64,000 bases of DNA from Colletes latitarsis (GCF_051014445.1 NW_027488365.1:4340001-4404000); one strand, 5' to 3'; positions 33,951 to 48,700 are shown, counted from the stretch's first letter. The notes: generated by a model from the sequence alone, not told the origin. Program-made: numbers and translations.

Positions 33951-36900
33951 TAGCCCTGAGATTTTCGCTCATCAGACTCATACTTTCGCATTATTCAGAT
34001 ACTTGTTGAACGGATCCTGGGTTTTTTCTGGTATGGTTCACGTAGTAATGTGGTACCACACTGAAACAATCAATTAAACCAGGTCTCGATAAATATTTTA
34101 GATGATAACGCATGTTAGGTCTAGGTTAGGCCTGGGATTTGCCCTCATCAGGGTCATACTTTCGCAGTTCTAACATACATGTTGACCTGATCGAGGGTTT
34201 TTCCTGCTTTGTATCACGTAGTAAAGTGGTATCACAGTGAAACAGTCCACTAAACCTGGTTTGGATCAATATTTTAGAGGACAACGCATGTTAGGTCTAG
34301 GTTAGCCCTGAGATTTTCGCTCATCAGACTCATACTTTCGCATTCTTCAGATACTTGTTGAACGGATCCTGGGTTTTTTCTGGTATGGTTCACGTAGTAA
34401 TGTGGTACCACACTGAAACAATCAATTTAACCTGGTCTTGATAAATATTTTAGAGGATAACGCATGTTAGGTCTGGGTTAGGTCTAGGATTTGCCCTCAT
34501 CAGGCTCATACTTTCGCATATTTCTCATACTTCATGGCTAGATCCTGGGCTATTTCTGGATTGGATCACGTAGTAATGTGGTACCACACTGGAACAGTCA
34601 ATTAAACCTGGTTTCGATCAATATTTTAGAGGACAATGCAAGTTAGGTCTGGGATTTGCCCACATCAGGGTCATACTTTCGCATTTTTCACATACTTGTT
34701 GAACAGATCCTGGGTTTTTTCTGGTTTGGATCGCGCAGTAATGTGGTACCACACTGAAACAGCCCACTGAACCTGGTTTGGATCAATATTTTTGAGGATA
34801 ACGCATGTTAGGTCTAGGTTAGGCCTGGGATTTGCCCTCATCAGGCTCATACTTTCGCATATTTCTTATACTTGATGGCTAGATCCTGGGCTTTTTCTGG
34901 ATTGCATCACGTAGTAATGAAGTACAACACCGAAACAGTCAATTAAACCTGGTTTCGATCAATATTTTAGAGAATAATTCATGTAAGGTCTAGGTTAGGC
35001 CTGGGATTTGCCCTCATCAGGGTCATACTTTCGCAGTTCTAACGTACATGTTGACCTGATCGAGGGTTTTTTCTGCTTTGTATCACGTAGTAAAGTGGTA
35101 CCACACTGAAACAGTCCACTAAACCTGGTTTGGATCAATATTTTAGAGGATAATGCATGTTAGGTCTAGGTTAGCCCTGAGATTTTCGCTCATCAGACTC
35201 ATACTTTCGCATTCCTCAGATACTTGTTGAACGGAACCTGGGTTTTTTCTGGTATGGTTCACGTAGTAATGTGATACCACACTGAAACAATCAATTAAAC
35301 CAGGTCTTGATATTTTAGATGATAACGCATGTTAGGTCTAGGTTAGGCCTGGGATTTGCCCTCATCAGGCTCATACTTTCGCATATTTCTCATACTTCAT
35401 GGCTAGATCCTGGGCTATTTCTGGATTGGATCACGTAGTAATGTGGTACCACACTGAAACAATCAATTAAACCAGGTCTTGATAAATATTTTAGATGATA
35501 ACGCCTGTTAGGTCTGGGTTAGGTCTAGGATTTGCCCTCATCAGGCTCATACTTTCGCATATTTCTCATACTTCATGGCTAGATCCTGGGCTATTTCTGG
35601 ATTGGATCACGTAGTAATGTGGTACCACACTGGAACAGTCATTTAAACCTGGTTTCGATCAATATTTTAGAGGACAATGCAAGTTAGGTCTGGGTTAGGT
35701 CTGGGATTTGCCCACATCAGGGTCATACTTTCGCATTTTTCACATACTTGTTGAACAGATCCTGGGGTTTTTCTGGTTTGGCTCGCGCAGTAATGTGGTA
35801 CCACACTGAAACAGCCCACTGTACCTGGTTTGGATCAATATTTTAGAGGATAATGCATGTTAGGTCTAGGTTAGCCCTGAGATTTTCGCTCATCAGACTC
35901 ATACTTTCGCATTCTTCAGATACTTGTTGAACGGATCCTGGGTTTTTTCTGGTATGGTTCACGTAGTAATGTGGTACCACACTGAAACAATCAATTAAAC
36001 CAGGTCTCGATAAATATTTTAGATGATAACGCATGTTAGGTCTAGGTTAGGCCTGGGATTTGCCCTCATCAGGGTCATACTTTCGCAGTTCTAACATACA
36101 TGTTGACCTGATCGAGGGTTTTTCCTGCTTTGTATCACGTAGTAAAGTGGTATCACAGTGAAACAGTCCACTAAACCTGGTTTGGATCAATATTTTAGAG
36201 GACAACGCATGTTAGGTCTAGGTTAGCCCTGAGATTTTCGCTCATCAGACTCATACTTTCGCATTCTTCAGATACTTGTTGAACGGATCCTGGGTTTTTT
36301 CTGGTATGGTTCACGTAGTAATGTGGTACCACACTGAAACAATCAATTTAACCTGGTCTTGATAAATATTTTAGAGGATAACGCATGTTAGGTCTGGGTT
36401 AGGTCTAGGATTTGCCCTCATCAGGCTCATACTTTCGCATATTTCTCATACTTCATGGCTAGATCCTGGGCTATTTCTGGATTGGATCACGTAGTAATGT
36501 GGTACCACACTGGAACAGTCAATTAAACCTGGTTTCGATCAATATTTTAGAGGACAATGCAAGTTAGGTCTGGGATTTGCCCACATCAGGGTCATACTTT
36601 CGCATTTTTCACATACTTGTTGAACAGATCCTGGGTTTTTTCTGGTTTGGATCGCGCAGTAATGTGGTACCACACTGAAACAGCCCACTGAACCTGGTTT
36701 GGATCAATATTTTTGAGGATAACGCATGTTAGGTCTAGGTTAGGCCTGGGATTTGCCCTCATCAGGCTCATACTTTCGCATATTTCTTATACTTGATGGC
36801 TAGATCCTGGGCTTTTTCTGGATTGCATCACGTAGTAATGAAGTACAACACCGAAACAGTCAATTAAACCTGGTTTCGATCAATATTTTAGAGAATAATT

Positions 36901-37392
36901 CATGTAAGGTCTAGGTTAGGCCTGGGATTTGCCCTCATCAGGGTCATACTTTCGCAGTTCTAACGTACATGTTGACCTGATCGAGGGTTTTTTCTGCTTT
37001 GTATCACGTAGTAAAGTGGTACCACACTGAAACAGTCCACTAAACCTGGTTTGGATCAATATTTTAGAGGATAATGCATGTTAGGTCTAGGTTAGCCCTG
37101 AGATTTTCGCTCATCAGACTCATACTTTCGCATTCCTCAGATACTTGTTGAACGGAACCTGGGTTTTTTCTGGTATGGTTCACGTAGTAATGTGATACCA
37201 CACTGAAACAATCAATTAAACCAGGTCTTGATATTTTAGATGATAACGCATGTTAGGTCTAGGTTAGGCCTGGGATTTGCCCTCATCAGGCTCATACTTT
37301 CGCATATTTCTCATACTTCATGGCTAGATCCTGGGCTATTTCTGGATTGGATCACGTAGTAATGTGGTACCACACTGAAACAATCAATTAAA
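33951..37392. repeat. Tandem duplication, 1,921-bp unit with shared small deletions
   Basis: TAGCCCTGAGATTTTCGCTC at 33951 recurs at 35872, and the two segments run in parallel until about 35471/37392, so the second copy is truncated. The unit is eleven monomers minus 15 bp. The deficit is explained by two deletions present in both copies: loss of one 11-bp TTAGGTCTGGG unit (near 34643 and 36564) and loss of 4 bp in CTTGATATTTTAGA (near 35310 and 37230). Shared deletions show the copies arose by duplication after those events. Confidence 0.88.
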
Positions 37393-40300
37393 CCTGGTCT
37401 TGATAAATATTTTAGAGGATAACGCATGTTAGGTCTGGGTTAGGTCTAGGATTTGCTCTCGTCAGGCTCATACTTTCGCGTATTTTACATACTTGTTGAA
37501 CAGATCCTGGGTTTTTTTCTGGGTTGGATCACGTAGTAGTGTGGTACCACACTGAAACTGTCCATTAAACCTGGTTTCGATCAATATTTTTGAGGATAAC
37601 GCATGTTAGGTCTAGGTTAGGCCGAGGATTTTCACTCATCAGACTCATACTTTCGCATTCTTCACATACTTGTTGAACGGATCCTGGGGTTTTACTGGTT
37701 TGGATCACGTAATAATGTGGTACCACACTGAAACAGTCAATTAAACCTGGTTTCGATGAATATTTTAGAGAATAATTCATATTAGGTCTAGGTTAGGTCT
37801 GGGATTTGCTCTCATCAGGCTCATTCTTTCGCATATTTCTCATACTTGATGGCTAGATCCTGGGCTTTTTCTGGATTGCATCACGTAGTAATGAAGTACA
37901 ACACTGAAGCAGTCAATTAAACCTGGTTTCCATCAATATTTTAGAGGACAACGCATGTTAGGTCTAGGTTAGGCCTGGGATTTGCCCTCATCAGGGTCAT
38001 ACTTTCGCAGTTTTAACATACATGTTGACCTGATCGAGGGTTTTTTCTGCTTTGGATCACGTAGTAAAGTGGCACCACACTGAAGCAGTCCATTAAACCT
38101 GGTTTGGATCAATATCTTAGAGGATAACGCATGTTAGGTTTGGGTTAGGTCTAGGATTTGCCCTCGTCAGGCTCAAACTTTCGCATATTTCTCATACTTC
38201 ATGGCTAGATCCTGGGCTGTTTCAGGAATGCATAACGGAGTATTGTGGTACCACACTGAAACATTCAAATAAACCTGGTCATGATAAATATTTTAGAGGA
38301 TAACGCATGTTAGGTTTGGGTTAGGTTTAGGATTTGCCCACATCAGGCTCATACTTTCCCATATTTCTCATACTTCGTGGCTAGATCCTGGGCTGTTTCT
38401 GGATTGTATCACGTAGCAATGTGGTACCACGCTGAAACAGTCAATTAAACCTTGTTTCGATCAATATTTTAGAGGAAAACGCAAGTTAGGTCTGGGATAG
38501 GTCTGGGATTCGCCCTCATCAGGCTCATACTTTCGCACACTTCACATACTCGTTTAACAGATCCTGGGTTTTCTCTGGTTTGGATCACGAAGTAGTGAGG
38601 TACCACACTGAAACAGTCCATTAATCCTGGTTTCCATCAATATTTTAGAGGACAACGCATGTTAGGTCTAGGTTAGGCCTGGGATTTGCCCTCATCAGGG
38701 TCATACTTTCGCAGTTTTAACATACATGTTGACCTGATCGAGGGTTTTTTCTGCTTTGGATCACGTAGTAAAGTGGTACCACACTGAAACTGTCCATTAA
38801 ACCTGGTTTCGATCAATATTTTTGAGGATAACGCATGTTAGGTCTAGGTTAGGCCTGGGATTTTCACTCATCAGACTCATTCTTTCGCATTCTTCACATA
38901 CTTGTTGAACGGATCTTGGGTTTCTTCTGGTGTGGATCACGTAGTAATGTGTGACCACACTGAAACAATCAATTAAACCTGGTCTTGATAAATATTTTAG
39001 AGGATAACGCATGTTAGGTCTGGGTTAGGTCTAGGATTTGCTCTCGTCAGGCTCATACTTTCGCATATTTCTCATACCTCATGGCTAGATCTTGGGCTAT
39101 TTTCTGGTTTGGATCACATAGTAATGTGGTACCACACTGAAACAGTCGGTTAAACCAGGTTTCGATCAATATTTTTGAGGATAGCGCATGTTAGGTCTAG
39201 GTTAGGCCTGGGATTTTCACTCATCAGACACATTCTTTCGCATTCTTCACATACTTGTTGAACGGATCTTGGGTTTTTTCTGGTGTGGATCACGTAGTAA
39301 AGTGGTACCACACTAAAACAGTCAATTAAACCTGGTTTCGATCAACATTTTAGAGGATAACGAAAATTATGTCTAGTTCAGGCCTGGGATTTGCCCTCAT
39401 CAGACTCATACTTTCGCATACTTCACATACTTGTCGAACAGATCCTGGGTTTTTTTCTGGTTTGGTTCACGTAGTAATGTGGCACCACACTGAAGCTGTC
39501 CATTAAACCTGGTTTCGCTCAATATTTTAGAAGATAACGCATGTTAGGTATAGGTTTGGCCTGGGATTTGCCCTCATCAGGGTCATACTTTCGCGTATTT
39601 TACATACTTGTTTAACAGATCCTGGGTTTTTTTCTGGGTTGGATCACGTAGTAGTGTGGTACCACACTGAAACTGTCCATTAAACCTGGTTTGGATCAAT
39701 ATTTTAGAGGATAACGCATGTTAGGTTTGGGTTAGGTCTAGGATTTGCCCTCGTCAGGCTCATACTTTCGCATATTTCTCATACTTCATGGCTAGATCCT
39801 GGGCTGTTTCAGGATTGTATCACGTAGTAACGTGGTACCACGCTGAAAGAGTCAATTAAACCTGGTTTCGATCAATATTTTAGAGGATAACGCAAGTTAG
39901 GTCTGGGATAGGTCTAGGATTCGCCTTCATCAGGCTCATACTTTCGCGTTTTTCACATACTTGTTGAACTGATCCTGGGTTTTTTCTGGTTTGGTTCACG
40001 TAGTAATGTGGCACCACACTGAAACAGTCCATTAAACCTGGTTTCGCTCAATATTTTAGAAGATAACGCATGTTAGGTATAGGTTTGGCCTGGGATTTGC
40101 CCTCTTCAGGGTCATACTTTCGCAGTTTTAACATGCATGTTGACCTGATCGAGGGTTTTTTCTGCTTTGGATCACGTAGTAAAGTGGTACCACACTAAAA
40201 CAGTCAATTAAACCTGGTTTCGATCAATATTTTAGAGGATTACGCAAGTTAGGTCTGGGATAGGTCTAGGATTTGCCCTCATCAGGGTGATTCTTTCGCA

Positions 40301-42524
40301 TATTTCTCATACTTGATGGCTAGATCCTGGGCTTTTTCTGGATTGCATCACGTAGTATTGTGGTACCACACTGAAACAGTCGATTAAACCAGGTTTCGAT
40401 CAATATTTTTGAGGATAACGCATGTTAGGTCTACGCTAGGCCTGGGATTTACACTCATCAGACTCATACTTTCGCATTCTTCACATACTTGTTGAACGGA
40501 TCTTGGGTTTTTTCTGGTGTGGATCACGTAGTAATGTGGTACCACACTGAAACAATCAATTAAACCTGGTCTTGATAAATATTTTAGAGGATAACGCATG
40601 TTAGGTCTGGGTTAGGTCTAGTATTTGCCCTCATCAGGCTCATACTTTCGCATATTTCTCATACTTCATGGCTGGATCCTGGGCTGTTTCAGGATTGTAT
40701 CACGTAGTAACGTGGTACCACGCTGAAAGAGTCAATTAAACCTGGTTTCGATCAATATTTTAGAGGATAACGCAAGTTAGGTCTGGGATAGCCCTGAGAT
40801 TTTCGCTCATCAGACTCATACTTTCGCATTCTTCAGATACTTGTTGAACGGATCCTGGGTTTTTTCTGGTATGGTTCACGTAGTAATGTGGTACCACACT
40901 GAAACAATCAATTAAACCAGGTCTTGATAAATATTTTAGATGATGACGCCTGTTAGGTCTGGGTTAGGTCTAGGATTTGCCCTCATCAGGCTCATACTTT
41001 CGCATATTTCTCATACTTCATGGCTAGATCCTGGGCTATTTCTGGATTGGATCACGTAGTAATGTGGCACCACACTGGAACAGTCAATTAAACCTGGTTT
41101 CGATCAATATTTTAGAGGACAATGCAAGTTAGGTCTGGGTTAGGTCTGGGATTTGCCCACATCAGGGTCATATTTTCGCATTTTTCACATACTTGTTGAA
41201 CAGATCCTGGGTTTTTTCTGGTTTGGATCGCGCAGTAATGTGGTACCACACTGAAACAGCCCACTGAACCTGGTTTGGATCAATATTTTTGAGGATAACG
41301 CATGTTAGGTCTAGGTTAGGCCTGGGATTTGCCCTCATCAGGCTCATACTTTCGCATATTTCTTATACTTCATGGATAGATCCTGGGCTATTTCTGGATT
41401 GGATCACATAGTAATGTGGTACCACACTGAAACAGTCTATTAAACCAGGTTTCGATCAATATTTTTGAGGATAACGCATGTTAGGTCTAGGTTAGGCCTG
41501 GGATTTTCACTCATCAGACTCATTCTTTCGCATTCTTCACATACTTGTTGAACGAATCCTGGGGTTTTACTGGATTCGATCACGTAGTAATGTGGTACCA
41601 CACTGAAACAGTCAATTAAACCTGGTTTCGATCAATATTTTAGAGAATAATTCATGTTAGGTCTAGGTTAGGTCTGGGATTTGCTCTCATCAGGCTCATT
41701 CTTTCGCATATTTCTCATACTTGATGGCTAGATCCTGGGCTTTTTCTGGATTGCATCACGTAGTAATGAAGTACAACACTGAAACAGTCAATTAAACCTG
41801 GTTTCGCTCAATATTTTAGAAGATAACGCATGTTAGGTGCAGGTTAGGCCTGGGATTTGCCCTCATCAGGGTCATACTTTCGCAGTTTTAACATGCATGT
41901 TGACCTGATCGAGGGTTTTTTCTGCTTTGGATCACGTAGTAAAGTGGTACCACACTAAAACGGTCAATTAAACCTGGTTTCGATCAATATTTTAGAGGAC
42001 AATGCAAGTTAGGTCTGGGTTAGGTCTGGGATTTGCCCACATCAGGGTCATACTTTCGCATTTTTCACATACTTGTTGAACAGATCCTGGGGTTTTTCTG
42101 GTTTGGCTCGCGCAGTAATGTGGTACCACACTGAAACAGCCCACTGAACCTGGTTTGGATCAATATTTTAGAGGATAATGCATGTTAGGTCTAGGTTAGC
42201 CCTGAGATTTGCCCTCATCAGGGTCATACTTTCGCAGTTTTAACATGCATGTTGACCTGATCGAGGGTTTTTTCTGCTTTGGATCACGTAGTAAAGTGGT
42301 ACCACACTAAAACGGTCAATTAAACCTGGTTTCCATCAATATCTTAGAGGACAGTGCAAGTTAGGTCTGGGGTAGGTCTGGGATTTGCCCACATCAGGCT
42401 CATACTTTCGCGTTTTTCACATACTTGTTGAACAGATCCTGGGTTTTTTCTGGTTTGGATCACGTAGTAGTGTGGTACCACACTGAACCAGTCCATTAAA
42501 CCTGGTTTGGATCAACATTTTAGA

Positions 42525-42700
42525 GGATAACGCATGTTAGGTCTAGGTTAGGTCTGGGATTTTCACTCATCGGACTCATACTTTCGCATTCTTCACATAC
42601 TTGTTGAACGGATCCTGGGTTTTTTCTGGTTTGAATAACGTAGTAATGTGGGACCACACTGAAACAATCAATTAAACCTGGTCTTGATAAATATTTTAGA
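42525..42700 (+). repeat. Representative 176-bp satellite monomer
   Basis: This unit is measured from one GGATAACGCATG to the next. The two adjacent telomere-like 11-mers are at 42537-42547 (TTAGGTCTAGG) and 42548-42558 (TTAGGTCTGGG). They are followed by ATTTTCACTCATC, the CTTTCGCATTCTTCACATAC segment, GGATCCTGGG with a T-run, GTAGTAATGTGGGACCACAC (here the GGTACC dyad is broken to GGGACC), and an AT-rich end AAATATTTTAGA. The length is close to one nucleosome repeat, as in many centromeric satellites. I can see no CENP-B box: TTTCGATCAATA in related monomers matches only the first half of the consensus. Confidence 0.9.
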
Positions 42701-42719
42701 GGATAACGCATGTTAGGTC

Positions 42720-45700
42720 TGGGATAGGTCTGGGATTTGCCCTCATCAGGCTCATACTTTCGCGTTTTTCACATACTTGTTGAACAGATCCTGGGTTTTT
42801 TCTGGTTTGGGTCACGTAGTAGTGTGGTACCACACTTAAACAGTCGATTAAACGTGGTTTCGATCAATATTTTTGAGGATAACGCATGTTAGGTCTAGGT
42901 TAGGCCGGGGATTTTCACTCATCAGACTCATACTTTCGCATTCTTCACATACTTGTTGAACGGATCCTGGGTTTTTGCTGGTTTGGATCACGTAGTAATG
43001 TGGTACCACACTGAAACATTCAATTAAACCTGGTCTTGATAAATATTTTAGAGGATAACGCATGTTAGGTCTGGGTTAGGTCTAGGATTTGCCCTCATCA
43101 GGCTCATACTTTCGCATGATTCTCATACTTCATGGCTGGATCCTGGGCTATTTCTGGATTGGATCACGTAGTAATGTGGTACCACACTGAAACAGTCAAT
43201 TAAACCTGGTTTTGATGAATATTTTAGAGAATAATTCATGTTAGGTCTAGGTTAGGCCTGGGATTTGCTCTCATCAGGCTCATTCTTTCGCATATTTCTC
43301 ATACTACATGGCTAGATCCTGGGCATTTTCTGGATTGCATCACGTAGTAATGAAGTACAACACTGAAACACTCAATTAAACCTGGTTTCGATCAATATTA
43401 TTGAGGATAACGCATGTTAGGTCCAGGTTAGGCCTGGGATTTTCACTCATCAGACTCATACTTTCGCATTCTTCACATACTTGTTGAACGGATCTTGGGT
43501 TTTTTCTGGTGTGGATCACGTAGTAATGTGGTACCACACTGAAACAATCAATTAAACCTGATCTCGATAAATATTTTAGAGGATAACGCATGTTAGGTCT
43601 GGGTTAGGTCTAGGATTTGCCCTCATCAGGCGCATACTTTCGCATATTTCTCATGCTTCATGGCTGGATCCTGGGCTATTTCTGGATTGGAGCACGTAGT
43701 AATGTGGTACCACACTGAAACTGTCCATTAAACCTGGTTTGGATCAATATTTTTGAGGATAACGCATGTTAGGTCTAGGTTAGGCCGGGGATTTTCACTC
43801 ATCAGACTCATACTTTCGCATTCTTCACATACTTGTTGAACGGATCCTGGGTTTTTGCTGGTTTGGATCACGTAGTAATGTGGTACCACACTGAAACATT
43901 CAATTAAACCTGGTCTTGATAAATATTTTAGAGGATAACGCATGTTAGGTCTGGGTTAGGTCTAGGATTTGCCCTCATCAGGCTCATACTTTCGCATGTT
44001 TCTCATACTTCATGGCTGGATCCTGGGCATTTTCTGGATTGCATCACGTAGTAATGAAGTACAACACTGAAACACTCAATTAAACCTGGTTTCGATCAAT
44101 ATTATTGAGGATAACGCATGTTAGGTCCAGGTTAGGCCTGGGATTTTCACTCATCAGACTCATACTTTCGCATTCTTCACATACTCGTTGAACGGATCTT
44201 GGGTTTTTTCTGGTGTGGATCACGTAGTAATGTGGGACCACACTGAAACAGTCAATTAAACCTGGTTTCGATCAATATATTAGAGAATAATTCAAGTTAG
44301 GTCTAGGTTAGGTCTGGGATTTGCTCTCATCAGGCTCATTCTTTCGCATATTTCTCATACTCGATGGCTAGATCCTGGGCTTTTTCTGGATTGCATCACG
44401 TAGTAATGAAGTACAACACTGAAACAGTCAATTAAACCTGGTCTTGATAAATATTTTAGAGGATAACGCATGTTAGGTCTGGGTTAGGTCTAGGATTTGC
44501 CCTCGTCAGGTTCATACTTCAGATATTTCTCATACTTCATGGCTAGATCCTGGGCTATTTCTGGATTGTATCACGTAGTAATGTGGTACCACACAGAAAC
44601 AGTCACTTAAACCTGGTCTCGATCAATATTTTAGTGGATAACGCAAGTTAGGTCTGGGATAGGTCTGGGATTTGCCCTCATCAGGCTGATACTTTCGCGT
44701 TTTTCACATACTTGTTGAACAGATCCCGGGTTTTTTCTGGTTTGGGTCACGTAATAGTGTGGTACCACACTGAAACAGTCGATTAAACGTGATTTCGATG
44801 AATATTTTTGAGGATAACGCATGTTAGGTCTAGGTTAGGCCGGGGATTTTCACTCATCAGACTCAAACTTTCGCATTCTTCACATACTTGTTGAACGGAT
44901 CCTGGGTTTTTACTGGTTTGGATCACGTAGTAATGTGGTACCACACTGAAACATTCAATTAAACCTGGTCTTGATAAATATTTTAGAGGATAACGCATGT
45001 TAGGTCTGGATTAGGTCTAGGATTTGCCCTCGTCAGGTTCATACTTCAGATTTTTCTCATACTTCATGGCTAGATCCTGGGCTATTTCTGGATTGTATCA
45101 CGTAGTAATGTGGTACCACACAGAAACAGTCAATTAAACCTGGTTTCGATCAATATTTTAGTGGATAACGCAAGTTAGGTCTGGGATAGGTCTGGGATTT
45201 GCCCTCATCAGGCTGATACTTTCGCGTTTTTCACATACTTGTTGAACAGATCCTGGGTTTTTTCTGGTTTGGGTCACGTAATAGTGTGGTACCACACTGA
45301 AACAGTCGATTAAACGTGATTTCGATCAATATTTTTGAGGATAACGCATGTTAGGTCTAGGTTAGGTCTAGGATTTGCCCTCATCAGGCGCATACTTTCG
45401 CATATTTCTCATACTTCATGGCTGGATCCTGGGCTATTTCTGGATTGGAGCACGTAGTAATGTGGTACCACACTGAAACAGTCCATTAAACCTGGTTTGG
45501 ATCAATATTTTTGAGGATAACGCATGTTAGGTCTAGGTTAGGCCGGGGATTTTTACTCATCAGACTCATACTTTCGCATTCTTCACATACTTGTTGAACG
45601 GATCCTGGGTTTTTACTGGTTTGGATCACGTAGTAATGTGGTACCACACTGAAACATTCAATTAAACCTGGTCTTGGTAAATATTTTAGAGAATAATTCA

Positions 45701-48700
45701 TGTTAGGTCTTGGTAAGGTCAGGGATTTGCTCTTATCAGGCTCATTCTTTCGCATATTTCTCATACTTGATGGCTAGATCCTGGGCTTTTTTTGGATTGC
45801 ATCACGTAGTAATGATGTACAACACTGAAGCAGTCAATTAAACCTGGTTTCCATCAATATTTTAGAGAATAATTCATGTTAGGTCTAGGTTATGTCAGGG
45901 ATTTGCTCTCATCAGGCTCATTCTTTCGCATATTTCTCATACTTGATGGCTAGATCCTGGGCTTTTTTTGGATTGCATCACGTAGTAATGAAGTCCAACA
46001 CTGAAACTGTCAATTAAACCTGGTTTCCATCAATATTTTAGAGGACAACGCATGTCAGGTCTAGGTTAGGTCTGGGATTTGCTCTCATCAGGGTCATACT
46101 GTCGCAGTTTTAACTTACTTGTTGAACGGATCCTGTGTTTTTTCTGGTTTGGTTCACGTAGTAATGTGGTACCACACTGAAACAGTCAATTAAACCTGGC
46201 CTTGATAAATATTTTAGAGGATAACGCATGTTAGGTTTGGGTTAGGTCTAGGATTTGATCTCATCAGACTCATACTTTCGCGTTTTTCACATACTTGTTG
46301 AACGGATCCTGGGTTTTCTCTGGTTTGGATCACGAAGTAATGTGGGACCACACTGAAACAATCAATTAAACCTGGTCTTGATAAATATTTTAGAGGATAA
46401 CGCATGTTAGGTCTGGGATAGGTCTGGGATTTGCCCTCATCAGGCTCATACTTTCGCGTTTTTCACATACTTGTTGAACGGATCCTGGGTTTTCTCTGGT
46501 TTGGATCACGCAGTAATGTGGGACCACACTGAAACAATCAATTAAACCAGGTTTTGATAAATATTTTAGAGGATAACGCATGTTAGGTCTGGGATAGGTC
46601 TGGGATTTGCCCTCATCAGGCTCATACTTTCGCGTTTTTCACATACTTGTTGAACAGATCCCGGGTTTTTTCTGGATTGGGTCACGTAGTAATGTGGTAC
46701 CACACTGAAACAGTCGATTAAACCAGGTTTCGATCAATATTTTTGAGGATAGCGCATGTTAGGTCTAGGTTAGGCCGGGGATTTTCACTCATCAGACACA
46801 TACTTTCGCATTCTTCACATACTTGTTGAACGGATCCTGGGTTTTCTCTGGTTTGGATCACGAAGTAATGTGGGACCACACTGAAACAATCAATTAAACC
46901 TGGTCTTGATAAATATTTTAGAGGATAACGCATGTTAGGTCTGGGATAGGTCTGGGATTTGCCCTCATCAGGCTCATACTTTCGCATTCTTCACATACTT
47001 GTTGAACGGATCCTGGGTTTTTACTGGTTTGGATCACGTAGTAATGTGGTACCACACTGAAACATTCAATTAAACCTGGTCTTGATAAATATTTTAGAGG
47101 ATAACGCATGTTAGGTCTGGGTTAGGTCTAGGATTTGCCCTCGTCAGGTTCATACTTCAGATATTTCTCATACTTCATGGCTAGATCCTGGGCTATTTCT
47201 GGATTGTATCACGTAGTAATGTGGTACCACACAGAAACAGTCAATTAAACCTGGTTTCGATCAATATTTTAGTGGATAACGCAAGTTAGGTCTGGGATAG
47301 GTCTGGGATTTGCCCTCATCAGGCTGATACTTTCGCGTTTTTCACATACTTGTTGAACAGATCCTGGGTTTTTTCTGGTTTGGGTCACGTAATAGTGTGG
47401 TACCACACTGAAACAGTCGATTAAACGTGATTTCGATCAATATTTTTGAGGATAACGGATGTTAGGTCTAGGTTAGGCCGGGGATTTTCACTCATCAGAC
47501 TCAAACTTTCGCATTCTTCACATACTTGTTGAACGGATCCTGGGTTTTTGCTGGTTTGGATCACGTAGTAATGTGGTACCACACTGAAACATTCAATTAA
47601 ACCTGGTCTTGATAAATATTTTAGAGGATAACGCATGTTAGGTCTGGGTTAGGTCTAGGATTTGCCCTCATCAGGCTCATACTTTCGCATATTTCTCATA
47701 CTTCATGGCTGGATCCTGGGCTATTTCTGGATTGGATCACGTAGTAATGTGGTACCACACTGAAACAGTCAATTAAACCTGGTTTTGATGAATATTTTAG
47801 AGAATAATTCATGTTAGGTCTAGGTTAGGCCTGGGATTTGCTCTCATCAGGCTCATTCTTTCGCATATTTCTCATACTAGATGGCTAGATCCTCGGCTTT
47901 TTCTGGATTGCATCACGTAGTAATGAAGTACAACACTGAAACACTCAATTAAACCTGGTTTCGATCAATATTATTGAGGATAACGCATGTTAGGTCCAGG
48001 TTAGGCCTGGGATTTTCAATCATCAGACTCATACTTTCGCATTCTTCACATACTTGTTGAACGGATCTTGGGTTTTTCCTGGTGTGGATCACGTAGTAAT
48101 GTGGTACCACACTGAAACAATCAATTAAACCTGATCTCGATAAATATTTTAGAGGATAACGCATGTTAGGTCTGGGTTAGGTCTAGGATTTGCCCTCATC
48201 AGGCGCATACTTTCGCATATTTCTCATACTTCATGGCTGGATCCTGGGCTATTTCTGGATTGGAGCACGTAGTAATGTGGTACCACACTGAAACAGTCCA
48301 TTAAATCTGGTTTGGATCAATATTTTTGAGGATAACGCATGTTAGGTCTAGGTTAGGCCGGGGATTTTTACTCATCAGACTCATACTTTCGCATTCTTCA
48401 CATACTTGTTGAACGGATCCTGGGTTTTTACTGGTTTGGATCACGTAGTAATGTGGTACCACACTGAAACATTCAATTAAACCTGGTCTTGATAAATATT
48501 TTAGAGAATAATTCATGTTAGGTCTTGGTAAGGTCAGGGATTTGCTCTCATCAGGCTCATTCTTTCGCATATTTCTCATACTTGATGGCTAGATCCTGGG
48601 CTTTTTTTGGATTGCATCACGTAGTAATGATGTACAACACTGAAGCAGTCAATTAAACCTGGTTTCCATCAATATTTTAGAGAATAATTCATGTTAGGTC

